Assembly (NCBI RefSeq): GCF_900090145.1
Contig: NZ_FMHI01000012.1
Coordinates: forward strand, 155,010 to 219,009
Length of the DNA stretch: 64,000 bases
Source: Streptomyces sp. WMMB 322
GTDB taxonomy: Bacteria; Actinomycetota; Actinomycetes; Streptomycetales; Streptomycetaceae
Direction: 5' to 3'
The position numbers were made by a program, and so were the translations under genes. Of the stretch, positions 9,159 through 17,299 are shown piece by piece (within the stretch, counting starts at the first letter, position 1; each line of letters begins with the position of its first letter). The notes under the pieces are model-generated. The model saw only the letters and a program-made list of their open reading frames with translations, did no database searches and had not been told where the DNA came from.

Positions 9159-9327
9159 TCACGCCAAACGAGTGGATGGTCGAGCAGTCACTCGACTGTT
9201 GTGCGACTGCGTACCGGGCGATCACTGCCGCCCCTTCGAATGGCCCACCACACGTCGGCGGCGGGCGCGGTGCGGACCGCGCCCGCGGCGACGCGCGTGG
9301 GCCACGCGAGCGCGGGGCGTCACCCGC

Positions 9328-10257
9328 TCACATGCCGGCCTCCCGCACCGCCGCGAACAACGCACGTGCCGCGTCCGTGAGTTCGGTCGTGTCGCGCGAA
9401 ACCGCCTGCACGTCCAGGATCGCCTCGTCCACACCGGCCGCCACGCCCTCAGCGAGGTCCTCGACGACCTGCTCGACGGTGCCCTGGTGCGTCCTGCGCC
9501 CGGCTTCGAGCGGCTTGTCCGTGAGGCTCACGCTGCACCGCTGCACGACGGTGAGCGAGTCCGGATCGCGGCCGTTGCGCTCGGCCATCTCCCTCAGCTT
9601 CGCCCGGTTGCGGGCCACGACGGGGTGAGGCGTGAGAGAGGGCGCCCAGCCGTCGGCCCGCCGGGCGATCCGCTCCAGGGTGCGGGAGTTGCTCGCTGCC
9701 AGCAGCACGGGGATGCCTCCGTCGTGCGGCTTGGGTCCGACGTCCGCAGGGGCGATCTGCGTGCGGCTGCCCTCGTATGCCGACGTGCCGGGGCCCCACA
9801 CCGTCTCGCACACGTCCAGCAGTTCGTCCAGCAGCGCGCCCCGCCGGCCGAAGTCCGCGCCCGCAGCGGCGTATTCGTCGCGGGACCAGCCGGTGCCGAA
9901 GCCCGCGAGAAGGCGGCCGCCGCTCGCGGCGCTCAGCGTGCCGAGAGCACGGGCCAGGTCGAACGGCGCGTGCAGCGGGCCCACCAGCACGGACGTGCCC
10001 AGACGCACCCGTTCCGTGACCGCCGCGGCCTGGGCCAGCGTGACGAGCGGGTCGGCGACGTGCCGGAAGGACTCCGGCCACGGGCGGCCCTCGATGCCGT
10101 ACATGCCGTCGACCGGGTCCTGCGGGATCAGGGTGCGTTCGAAGACCCACAGGCTGTCGTAGCCGCACTCCTCCGCCTCCCGTGCCACGGCCGTCACATC
10201 GCGTCCGGGTGCGTAGTGCTTCATCTGTGGCAGCCCCAGACCCAGTCGCAGCGTCAT
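9328..10257 (-). CDS. LLM-class F420-dependent oxidoreductase
   Basis: 309 aa. Luciferase-like monooxygenase fold: N-terminal LRLGLGLPQMKHY, then AREAEECGYDSLWVFE and the central ASGGRLLAGFGTGWSRDEYAAAG block typical of the TIGR03619-like F420-dependent group. The ATG at 10257 follows GAGGAC. It probably uses coenzyme F420 rather than FMN (family inference); the substrate is unknown. It stands alone on the minus strand; the duplicated DUF5995 end begins 53 bases upstream. Confidence 0.8.
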   Translation of the reverse strand: MTLRLGLGLPQMKHYAPGRDVTAVAREAEECGYDSLWVFERTLIPQDPVDGMYGIEGRPWPESFRHVADPLVTLAQAAAVTERVRLGTSVLVGPLHAPFDLARALGTLSAASGGRLLAGFGTGWSRDEYAAAGADFGRRGALLDELLDVCETVWGPGTSAYEGSRTQIAPADVGPKPHDGGIPVLLAASNSRTLERIARRADGWAPSLTPHPVVARNRAKLREMAERNGRDPDSLTVVQRCSVSLTDKPLEAGRRTHQGTVEQVVEDLAEGVAAGVDEAILDVQAVSRDTTELTDAARALFAAVREAGM

Positions 10258-10310
10258 GTCGTCCTCCGTGAGGGTCGTGTCCGTACGGGGATCTCCCGCC
10301 CTGCATGGAT

Positions 10311-10582
10311 GCCCCCTTCTGCTCCGGTGACCCCTTCCCGTATCTCCGGCGTCCGCCGTGGCCGTCAGTGGCCGCGCGGCAGGGGAGTGAGCAGACACCG
10401 CCCGGCGAGGCCGACTCCCGCGTCCAGCGCTTCGGTGAACTCCCCGGCCAGTTCGGGCTGTTCGCGCAGGCCCCACAGGGTGCGGAAAGCCATCCACGCG
10501 CCCGCACGGGCCATCTCCAGGCTCCATGAAGCGAGCAGGTGCGTGAGCGGATCGGCCACGTCCAGGACGTCCGGACCCGGCA
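10311..10582. repeat. 272-bp direct repeat, left copy
   Basis: Matches 13352-13623 over 272 bases without gaps. The two mismatches I see (10341 T/C and 10351 G/A) both lie outside the coding part. It contains the last 218 bases of a DUF5995 gene and its 3' flank. Identity stops abruptly at GGACCCGGCA (10573-10582). The two copies bracket a 2.77-kb insert, as expected for attL/attR-like ends of an integrated element or a duplication that carried it. Confidence 0.9.
10365..10582 (-). pseudogene. 3' fragment of DUF5995 gene
   Basis: Encodes only the last 72 residues (PGPDVLDVADPLTHLL through the terminal PLPRGH) of the DUF5995 protein encoded whole at 13406-14128, identical in sequence. There is no start or 5' part; upstream the frame runs into unrelated element DNA. 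This is the leftover chromosomal or element copy created by the duplication. Confidence 0.85.
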
Positions 10583-10917
10583 AGAGCACACTTTCAAGAT
10601 CACTGAGGCATCCACGTCCGGCTCGCTCCCGCCGCTCCGGTTCGACAACCGGTTCTCTCCGCAGAAGGCATGTGCAGGCTCATCACGCTGGCACGGGGGC
10701 GTTACGGGGTTCGACCTGGGACGACTCCTAGCCAACCGTGAGCCGCGAGGACGGCGCGGTCATCAGCCCCGGTGCGGGAGTCGCGAGCATGACCTACAGG
10801 CCCATACGGGTTCGGAGAGCACAGCTGTGTGGACGGGCACCGTGAAGTAACCGGACGGCAAAGAGCCCCCGTCCCGGTCAGAGGAAGTGACCAGGGGCCG
10901 GGGGCCCGTCTGTGTGC
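10583..10917. other. Left edge of the inserted segment, no gene recognised
   Basis: 335 bases between the left repeat and the first small gene. No open frame shows coding bias or a recognisable product; I see no integrase, excisionase or tRNA remnant. It ends with the imperfect GC-rich hairpin listed separately. Confidence 0.4.
10865..10908. terminator. Imperfect GC-rich hairpin terminator
   Basis: GCCCCCG-TCCC-GGTCA pairs with TGACC-AGGGGC-CGGGGGC around a short purine loop. It lies just after the stop of the small minus-strand gene at 10918-11163, where a transcript of the element would end. Confidence 0.5.
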
Positions 10918-11163
10918 TCAGTTGTAGGGAGGTAGGCCGATGAAGCCCCGTGTGGGCCCGTCACCTCCGGGACCCTTCGCGGGCACATGCTCAGCGATGG
11001 CAGCGAGCACGTCCGCCGTTGTGTCGCTCCGGGTCTCGGGGTCTGCATGGTCGTACACGCGCCACTCACCGGACGGCGCCTCCGGGTCGATTGGCGCTAC
11101 TACCCCCGGAATGCCCAGCGAGCGCATCACCCTGTCAACGCGTCCTGCCTCGTCTGCCGTCAC
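10918..11163 (-). CDS. Small acidic hypothetical protein of the element
   Basis: 81 aa, starting at GTG after GAGAGAGGG. Acidic, no signal or membrane segment. The N-terminal DEAGRVDRVMRSLGIPG is helical-looking; the C-terminus is Gly/Pro-rich. I do not recognise a family. It follows the 156-aa gene on the same strand by 33 bases, so the two probably share a transcript. Confidence 0.55.
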   Translation of the reverse strand: MTADEAGRVDRVMRSLGIPGVVAPIDPEAPSGEWRVYDHADPETRSDTTADVLAAIAEHVPAKGPGGDGPTRGFIGLPPYN

Positions 11164-11196
11164 GGTCCCTCTCTCCTGCTGCGCCTTAGTGTCAGC

Positions 11197-11667
11197 CTAG
11201 GCCCTCTTCGGCTTGGGCATCGGCTGGATAGGGCCGCATCCGCCCGGCACGGGGGTGTGGGAGCACTTCGCAGCAACATCGACGAGTGCCTTGGTCGGCC
11301 CCGTCCACAGCTCTTGATCGACGCTGTGCCCGGACTGCTCGATGACCGCCACGGTGCGCGTGAGCACGTCCGGGTCGAACCGCTCAGCGTCGGGGCGCTC
11401 CGGGTGGTGGTGAACGAAACCACCGAGACGTGCGCACAGGTCGGCGTACGTCTCCGTGTGGAGGATCAGCGCATGCCAGCCCTCGTCAACGACACGGGAC
11501 GGTGCTGTGCGCACCGTAGGGAACTGCGTCACGGCGTCTACGTACTTCAACGCCTCCGTCACGATGCGGACGGCCATGCCTTCGGACATGCCGGTGTTGT
11601 TGTCCCGCACAGTCGCGGCAATGTCCTCGAACTGGTCGGGCGTAAGTAGTGCGCGTACATCGGCCAT
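11197..11667 (-). CDS. Glycine-rich-domain-like hypothetical protein
   Basis: 156 aa; the ATG follows GGGAGAG. It contains VVDEGWHALILHTETYADLCARLGGFVHH, a block I associate with actinobacterial proteins of the glycine-rich-domain (GRDP-like) group that occur on integrative elements and near prophages. The C-terminus is a Cys/Pro-rich tail ending in PKPKRA. No catalytic function can be assigned. Its lower GC and use of codons such as CTA differ from chromosomal neighbours. Confidence 0.6.
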   Translation of the reverse strand: MADVRALLTPDQFEDIAATVRDNNTGMSEGMAVRIVTEALKYVDAVTQFPTVRTAPSRVVDEGWHALILHTETYADLCARLGGFVHHHPERPDAERFDPDVLTRTVAVIEQSGHSVDQELWTGPTKALVDVAAKCSHTPVPGGCGPIQPMPKPKRA

Positions 11668-11683
11668 GTTCTCTCCCTGTTGA

Positions 11684-11887
11684 TCAGTCGGGCGTACTGG
11701 CGAGGATCAGGGCGACGACAAGCAGCGTGGCGAGGACGGACAGGGAACCCGGGTTCACCACGGCCACGGCAGTTCCTGCCCATGCACTTCCCTGACGTGC
11801 AGGCGCAGCTTCACGCGTGCGTCCGCCTCCGCGCTCCTGTCGCATTCCCGCGCTGCCTTGTCCATCTGCTGTGTGATCCGTGCGCAT
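11684..11887 (-). CDS. Small membrane-anchored protein of the element
   Basis: 67 aa from the ATG at 11887, which follows AGGGGG. The N-terminal half is charged and the C-terminal half is one transmembrane stretch (LSVLATLLVVALILAS) ending four residues later, so a C-terminal tail anchor is likely. It lies 16 bases upstream of the GRDP-like gene on the same strand. Small single-TM proteins are common on conjugative elements; the role is unknown. Confidence 0.45.
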   Translation of the reverse strand: MRTDHTADGQGSAGMRQERGGGRTREAAPARQGSAWAGTAVAVVNPGSLSVLATLLVVALILASTPD

Positions 11888-12060
11888 GCAGCGCACCCCC
11901 TGCCGCTGGCATCCATCGCTGCTTGCCTTCCGGGTCGCTCTCAGCTGCAAGCTTGCGGCGGTTCCGAGGGACGTTGAAACCATGGACAATCGGCACTTCG
12001 GGACGTCCCACAGTGGATAGAACGTCCCTACCAACGTCCTGTGCTCCGGGGTGAGACTGC

Positions 12061-12810
12061 GTGTCGAACGAAAGATTGCGGGCCGCTTTGGCGGCAGGGG
12101 GCTGGACTCATGCCGGCCTGGCATCGAAGGTCGACGTTGACCCAAAGTCAGTTGAGCGCTGGGTGAACTTGGGCCGTACCCCTCGCCGAGAGACCGCCAT
12201 GCGCGCCGCCGAGGCGATAGGGGAAGACGTGTTCGCTCTTTGGCCGACCCTGAGGCAGGCACGCGCAGCACGGGCGGTGAGCCCTGAACTGGTTGCGTTG
12301 TACGAGCAGCGCGCAGACGTGCCAACGACAGCCTTCGTGGACATGCTCGCGGCAGCACGGGAGCGGATCGACGTTCTCGTTTACGCCGCTGTGTTCCTGC
12401 ACGAGGCGTACCCGGGACTGAATGAGCTGCTGCGCGAGCGTGCTGCGGAGGGTTGCATCGTGCGAGTTGCCGTGGGAGACGCAGACAGCGAAAAGATCCA
12501 GCAGCGCGGCAGGGAAGAGAAGTTCGGGCACGGAATCGAGTCCCGCTGCCGCCTTGCCGTCATGCACTACCGGCCGCTCACAGGGGTGTCCGGCATCGAG
12601 CTGCGAACGCACGGCACCACGCTCTACAACAGCATCTATCGCGCTGACGATCAGATGTTGGTCAACGCGCACATGTGGGGCGTCAACGCCTACGGGGCCC
12701 CCGTGTGGCACCTTCGCCGGAACAAGGGCAGCCGCATGTTCGACGCCTACACTGCGAGTTTTGACGCGGTGTGGGAGACGGCGCAGCCGGTACAGGAAGG
12801 CAGCGAGTGA
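12061..12810 (+). CDS. XRE-type regulator with C-terminal PLD-like (DUF5919) domain
   Basis: 249 aa. The N-terminal helix-turn-helix (THAGLASKVDVDPKSVERWVNLG) spans about residues 16-40 and a DUF5919-like domain follows (MLAAARERIDVLVYAAVFLHE ... MLVNAHMWG) from about residue 98. The C-terminal fold resembles one half of a phospholipase D unit, but I see no HKD motif, so it is probably a sensor rather than an enzyme. GTG start after GGGGTGAG. The stop overlaps the NUDIX start (GTGA). This pair is frequent on actinobacterial integrative elements. Confidence 0.75.
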   Translation: MSNERLRAALAAGGWTHAGLASKVDVDPKSVERWVNLGRTPRRETAMRAAEAIGEDVFALWPTLRQARAARAVSPELVALYEQRADVPTTAFVDMLAAARERIDVLVYAAVFLHEAYPGLNELLRERAAEGCIVRVAVGDADSEKIQQRGREEKFGHGIESRCRLAVMHYRPLTGVSGIELRTHGTTLYNSIYRADDQMLVNAHMWGVNAYGAPVWHLRRNKGSRMFDAYTASFDAVWETAQPVQEGSE

Positions 12811-13277
12811 CACGCACGGAGTTCTATGACGATCCCGATGCCCCAGCGCCCAACAGTCTGGTCGTCGCTGCCTCCGCTGTCGTGACAGACGAGCAAGGGC
12901 GCATCCTGTTGCAGCGCAGGACAGACAACGACTTGTGGGCCCTGCCCGGCGGGGGCATGGAGATGGACGACTCGCTGCCAGGAACGGCTGTGCGGGAGGT
13001 CAGGGAAGAGACTGGTCTTGATGTGGAGATCACAGGCCTTGTCGGCACCTACACCGACCCTCGGCACATCATCGCCTACAGCGATGGGGAGGTGCGGCGT
13101 CAGTTCAATGTCTGCTTCACGGCGCGGATCGTCGGAGGGGAACTGTCGGTCTCGCACGAGTCCAAAGAGCTGCGGTTCGTCGCGCCGGAGGACATTGACT
13201 CGCTGCCTATGCACCACACACAGCAGCTTCGGTTGCGGCACTTCCAGGAGAACCGCAAGGCGCCGTACCTGGGCTGA
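12807..13277 (+). CDS. NUDIX hydrolase
   Basis: 156 aa; the GTG overlaps the regulator stop. The Nudix box is near complete: GGGMEMDD, seven residues, then REVREETGLDV. The first Glu of the consensus is Asp here, while the metal-binding REVREE core is intact, so activity is plausible. A Nudix protein (Pif) provides transfer immunity on the Streptomyces element pSAM2; a similar role here is inference from context. Confidence 0.8.
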   Translation: MTRTEFYDDPDAPAPNSLVVAASAVVTDEQGRILLQRRTDNDLWALPGGGMEMDDSLPGTAVREVREETGLDVEITGLVGTYTDPRHIIAYSDGEVRRQFNVCFTARIVGGELSVSHESKELRFVAPEDIDSLPMHHTQQLRLRHFQENRKAPYLG

Positions 13278-13351
13278 ACCGCAAGCCCGGCAATGGCCGC
13301 GGCGCGTTGTGAGTCCCCCCGGACATCCGAGATGGAAGCCAGAGAACCTCA

Positions 13352-13623
13352 GCCCCCTTCTGCTCCGGTGACCCCTTCCCGCATCTCCGGCATCCGCCGT
13401 GGCCGTCAGTGGCCGCGCGGCAGGGGAGTGAGCAGACACCGCCCGGCGAGGCCGACTCCCGCGTCCAGCGCTTCGGTGAACTCCCCGGCCAGTTCGGGCT
13501 GTTCGCGCAGGCCCCACAGGGTGCGGAAAGCCATCCACGCGCCCGCACGGGCCATCTCCAGGCTCCATGAAGCGAGCAGGTGCGTGAGCGGATCGGCCAC
13601 GTCCAGGACGTCCGGACCCGGCA
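13352..13623. repeat. 272-bp direct repeat, right copy
   Basis: Right-hand partner of 10311-10582, offset exactly 3041 bases. It forms the 3' end of the complete DUF5995 gene, so an element that carried a matching 3' end could integrate without destroying the gene. Confidence 0.9.
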
Positions 13624-14128
13624 TCAGCTCCTCACGGATGCGCTCCTCCAGAAGCGTCAGCAGAACGCCGACGCGCTCGAAGTCGCCCTCCAGCGCGGAC
13701 GGTTCGGCCTGCCGGACCTCGCAGGTGGCCAGCAGCGCAAGCGGCAGGTCGTAGCCCACATGTGCGTTGATCCCCGCAAGGGCGAACTGGAGTGGACGCA
13801 CATCGGGATGGCGGCGCATCTGGAACAGCGGCCGCCAGGACGCGGGAGGGCGGAGGCCGGAACCGTGCGCCTCCACCGCTGAGAGATAGCGGCCCGCGAA
13901 GCGCGCGCCCAGGTCCTCGGCGGAGGCGCGGTCGCCGAACCAGCCTGATTCCAGGCGCCGTTGAAGCTCCAGCGTCACCGAGAGATAGACCCGCCCGAAG
14001 ACCGCGACACCGTCGCCCTGCGGTACCCGGGCACCGACGCCGCGCATGCGCCGCACCACCGGGCCGAGGGTCTCGTACGGCCGCGACGGCGCCGTCTCCC
14101 GCAGGGGTGTCCGTTCAGCTGACGTCAT
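13406..14128 (-). CDS. DUF5995 family protein (host of the insertion)
   Basis: 240 aa, complete. Recognisable DUF5995 features: VYLSVTLELQRRLESGWFGD, FAGRYLSAVEAHGSG, then FALAGINAHVGYDLPLALLATCE, a helical all-alpha family of unknown function. ATG at 14128. The last 72 codons are duplicated 3 kb downstream. The pattern resembles elements that insert in a gene's 3' end and restore it. Confidence 0.75.
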   Translation of the reverse strand: MTSAERTPLRETAPSRPYETLGPVVRRMRGVGARVPQGDGVAVFGRVYLSVTLELQRRLESGWFGDRASAEDLGARFAGRYLSAVEAHGSGLRPPASWRPLFQMRRHPDVRPLQFALAGINAHVGYDLPLALLATCEVRQAEPSALEGDFERVGVLLTLLEERIREELMPGPDVLDVADPLTHLLASWSLEMARAGAWMAFRTLWGLREQPELAGEFTEALDAGVGLAGRCLLTPLPRGH

Positions 14129-14263
14129 GGGTGCAGCGTGCCAGGCGCGGTGGCGTGCGGTGGCGAATACGGCGTCCGTGGCGCTCGGACGGAGGACACC
14201 GGCGCGCGAACGGGCCCGGCCGGCCGCGACGTTCGGGCGGGAGACCGGGAAGTGCCCCTGGAG

Positions 14264-15532
14264 TCAGGAAGTCTCGGGAGCGGACGCCGGCCGGCTCTGC
14301 GGCCTCCCGGGGGAGCCCTCGCCCGCGACCGGGGCCGTCGTGTGCCCTTCGGGACGCAGCACGCCCGCGCCCAGCACCAGCCCCAGCAGCAGCACGGTGA
14401 CCAGCCCGAACGATGCGGACAGCGAAGTGGCCTCCGCTATCCAGCCGACCGCGGCGGGAGCCGCCAGCCCCGAGGCGTAGGCGAGCGTGGCCACGCCCGC
14501 GATCTCCTGACCCGGCGACGCCGACGGAATGCGGCCCGCCGCAGCGAAGCACAGCGGAACCACCACGGCCACGCCGATCCCGATCAGCGCGAAGCCCGTG
14601 ATCGCCAGCGCGGGTGTGCGCGCGACCATCACCAGCGCTGCGCCGACAGCCGCCGTCAGCCCGCTGATCCGCACCGTGCGCACCGGCCCCAGCCGCCGCA
14701 CCACCGCGTCGCCCAGGAGCCTGGCGACGGCCATCGTGCAGGCGAAGGCGGTGAACGCCGAGGCGGCCACGCCCGGATCGGCGTTCGTCACATCGCGCAG
14801 GTAGATGGCCGACCAGTCCATCGACGAGCCCTCCGCGAACACCGCGAAGAAACCGATGAGCCCGACGGTGAGCGCCGCGCGGCTCGGCAGGGCGAACCGG
14901 GGCGGCTCCTCCGCCGCCGCGGTCTCCCCCGACTCCGCGGCCGCGGGGGTCGGCTTCTCCCTCACATCCAGCGTCCAGCGGGACGAGACGAGCGCCGCGG
15001 CGGCGGCCAGCGGGGCCACGACGCCCAGATGGACGCGCCCGTCGAGACCGGAGTGCGCGGCGAGCGCGCCGCCGGCACCGCCCAGCAGAGTCCCCACGCT
15101 CCACATGCCGTGCAGGCCGGACATCACCGACTTCCCGTACCGCTCCTCGATCTGCACACCGTGGGCGTTCATCGCGACGTCCATCAGGCCGAGGCCGCAC
15201 CCGTAGACGAAGAGGATCAGGCACAGCCACAGCAGGGAGGGCGAGAGCGCGGGCAGCGCAAGACCCGCACAGCACATCAGCGACAGCCACGCCAGCGAGC
15301 GGCGCGGACCGTGACGATGAGCGAGGCGCGCGGAGAGCGGCATCGCCGCCGAGGCGCCGACCGTGAGAAACACCAGCGCCATCCCCAGCCAGCCGTGGCC
15401 GAGTTGGAGGTGCTCACGGATCCACGGGATGGCCGTTGCGAAACTGCCGCTCACCACGCCGTGGACGGCGAAGACGGCTGAGATCGCTCGCCGTGCCCGG
15501 CGGGTCTCGCCGTCCATGGCGGTCTGCTGCAT
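14264..15532 (-). CDS. MFS transporter
   Basis: 422 aa with about 12 hydrophobic segments and an MFS loop 2-3 motif (SARLAHRHGPRRSLAW). The N-terminal half has CGLGLMDVAMNAHGVQIEERYG, typical of the FucP/YbjJ-like group of MFS proteins, which often transport sugars or act as effluxers. ATG after GGAGGG; a second ATG five codons in is possible. Divergent from the riboflavin operon; the substrate is unknown. Confidence 0.8.
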   Translation of the reverse strand: MQQTAMDGETRRARRAISAVFAVHGVVSGSFATAIPWIREHLQLGHGWLGMALVFLTVGASAAMPLSARLAHRHGPRRSLAWLSLMCCAGLALPALSPSLLWLCLILFVYGCGLGLMDVAMNAHGVQIEERYGKSVMSGLHGMWSVGTLLGGAGGALAAHSGLDGRVHLGVVAPLAAAAALVSSRWTLDVREKPTPAAAESGETAAAEEPPRFALPSRAALTVGLIGFFAVFAEGSSMDWSAIYLRDVTNADPGVAASAFTAFACTMAVARLLGDAVVRRLGPVRTVRISGLTAAVGAALVMVARTPALAITGFALIGIGVAVVVPLCFAAAGRIPSASPGQEIAGVATLAYASGLAAPAAVGWIAEATSLSASFGLVTVLLLGLVLGAGVLRPEGHTTAPVAGEGSPGRPQSRPASAPETS

Positions 15533-15808
15533 ATGCGGGACCCTCCGGCCTGTACGTGTGTCTCCGGCAGCTGCCTTTTCAGCGCCCTTCCCCCGCGCCC
15601 GTACTCCTTCGGCCTGCGCGATCCGGGCCACTGTACGGGGGGCCTCGGCCGTCCGAACAAGGGGTTTTCGCAAGGTCTTTGCAAGAGACTGAAAGCGCTC
15701 GCACACCCTCGATGCACTTCCGTGCACGCGCTGTGAGTGAGCCCACAGGTGACCGGAGCATGACCCGCCCCCGTCCGTGGCAGACTTGCATGCGTACCAG
15801 TGACGTCA

Positions 15809-15936
15809 GCGCACTCCGGGGTCGGTGAAAGTCCGAACCGGCGGTTACAGTCCGCGACCCGGTCGCCTCCAGCGGCCGGTTGACCAGGTGAAATTCCTGG
15901 ACCGACGGTGAAAGTCCGGATGGGAGGCAGTGCGCG
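15809..15936 (+). promoter_or_regulatory. FMN riboswitch (RFN element)
   Basis: Conserved RFN blocks occur in order: TCCGGGGTCGGTGAAAGTCC, GAACCGGCGGT, AGTCCGCGACCC, the variable hairpin, GACCAGGTGAAATTCCTGG, then ACCGACGGTGAAAGTCCGG and ATGGGAGGCAGTGCGC. It precedes ribD by about 140 bases. FMN binding is expected to shut down the whole rib operon; in actinobacteria the usual mechanism is sequestration of the ribosome site or termination. Confidence 0.95.
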
Positions 15937-16078
15937 GCGGGCCGAGACCGGTACACCGCCCCGTCCGGCGGGCGCTGCCGTGCTTTGCACGGAAGCGGCC
16001 TTCCCCAGTGGTGGTGTCCCGGCCCCGACGGTCCGTGCATGCCCCGGAGTCCGTGCCCGAAGAGGCAGGAGAGACCCG

Positions 16079-17299
16079 GTGGCAACCGACGCAGCAGCCG
16101 CAGTGTCAGGCCCTTCCGCCGAACCGGCCGAACGGGCAGCCATGCGCCGCGCCGTCGAACTCGCCTCCCGCGGACTCGGTTCCACCAGCCCGAACCCTGT
16201 CGTGGGCTGCGTCGTCCTCAACTCCGAGGGCTATCCCGTCGGCGAGGGGTGGCACCAGCGTGCCGGCGGCCCGCACGCCGAGATCCACGCCCTGGCCGAA
16301 GCGGGCGACGACGCACGCGGCGGTACCGCCGTGGTCACCCTCGAACCCTGCGACCGCACCGGCCGCACGGGCCCCTGCTCACTCGCCCTCATCGAGGCGG
16401 GCATCGCCCGCGTCGTGTACGCCGTCGCCGACCCCTCGGCGCCGGGCGGAGCGGGCACCCTCGCCCGGGCCGGCATCGACGTGGTGCACGGACTGCTCGC
16501 GGACGAGGCGGCCGCCGGCAACGCAGCCTGGCTCACCTCCGTGCGGGAGCAACGCCCGTACGTCGTCTGGAAGTACGCGGCGACGCTCGACGGGCGCGTC
16601 GCCGCAGCCGACGGCTCGAGCCGCTGGATCACCTCCGGTGAGGCGCGTGCTGACGTGCACCGGCTGCGCGCCCGCACCGACGCGGTGCTCGTCGGCTCGG
16701 GCACGGCACGCACGGACGACCCGCACCTCGCCGTGCGCGGCGTGCCCGGGGCGGTGCAGCCGCTGCGCGTCGTCCTCGACACGGAAGCCTCCGCCGTACG
16801 ACCCGGTGCGCGCGTCCTCGACGACGCCGCGCCCACGCTCGTCGCCGTCGCGGAGGACGCGGCCGGACTCGAAGGCGCCGTCGAACTCGAAGGCACCGCC
16901 GAGGTGTTGAGGCTGCCGCGCGCCGGGGGCGGCCGGCCGGGGCTCGACCTGGCGGCGCTGCTGGAGCACCTGTACGCGCGTGAGGTCCGCTCGGTGCTCG
17001 TCGAGGGCGGTCCGGCGCTGGCCGGGGCCTTCGTCGGGGCCGGAGCCGTCGACGAGGTCATCGGCTACGTCGCTCCCGTACTGCTCGGCGCCGGGCCCGC
17101 CGCACTCGGCGACGCCGGAATCGCCACCATCGCGCAGGCGTTGCGGCTGAAGGTGACCGAGACCGTGCGCGTCGGCCCGGACCTGCGCATCACCGCGGTT
17201 CCCCCGACGGCGCTGCGCGCCAGGGCTTCCGGCGCTTCCGCCGCGGTCACCGCTTCCACCGCGTCCCCCGCTTCCACCGCTTCCACCGAGGAGTCCTGA
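16079..17299 (+). CDS. ribD: Bifunctional riboflavin deaminase/reductase RibD
   Basis: 406 aa from a GTG preceded by AGGAGA; further in-frame upstream sequence overlaps the riboswitch and is excluded. The N-terminal zinc deaminase carries GGPHAEIHAL and LEPCDRTGRTGPC, the His-Ala-Glu and PCxxxGxxxPC signatures. The C-terminal reductase has WKYAATLDGRVAAADGSSRWITS and VLVEGGPALAGAF. It performs deamination and side-chain reduction, steps two and three of riboflavin synthesis from GTP. The C-terminus ends in an Ala/Ser/Thr-rich low-complexity tail. It abuts ribE directly (TGA then GTG). Confidence 0.95.
   Translation: MATDAAAAVSGPSAEPAERAAMRRAVELASRGLGSTSPNPVVGCVVLNSEGYPVGEGWHQRAGGPHAEIHALAEAGDDARGGTAVVTLEPCDRTGRTGPCSLALIEAGIARVVYAVADPSAPGGAGTLARAGIDVVHGLLADEAAAGNAAWLTSVREQRPYVVWKYAATLDGRVAAADGSSRWITSGEARADVHRLRARTDAVLVGSGTARTDDPHLAVRGVPGAVQPLRVVLDTEASAVRPGARVLDDAAPTLVAVAEDAAGLEGAVELEGTAEVLRLPRAGGGRPGLDLAALLEHLYAREVRSVLVEGGPALAGAFVGAGAVDEVIGYVAPVLLGAGPAALGDAGIATIAQALRLKVTETVRVGPDLRITAVPPTALRARASGASAAVTASTASPASTASTEES

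Noticed and set aside
10700..10745. tRNA or tmRNA-like GGGGTTCGACCTGGGACGACTCC inside the element edge
   Set aside because: A TTCGA-like loop is present, but I could not form an acceptor stem, D arm or anticodon arm, nor the tmRNA 5' consensus.
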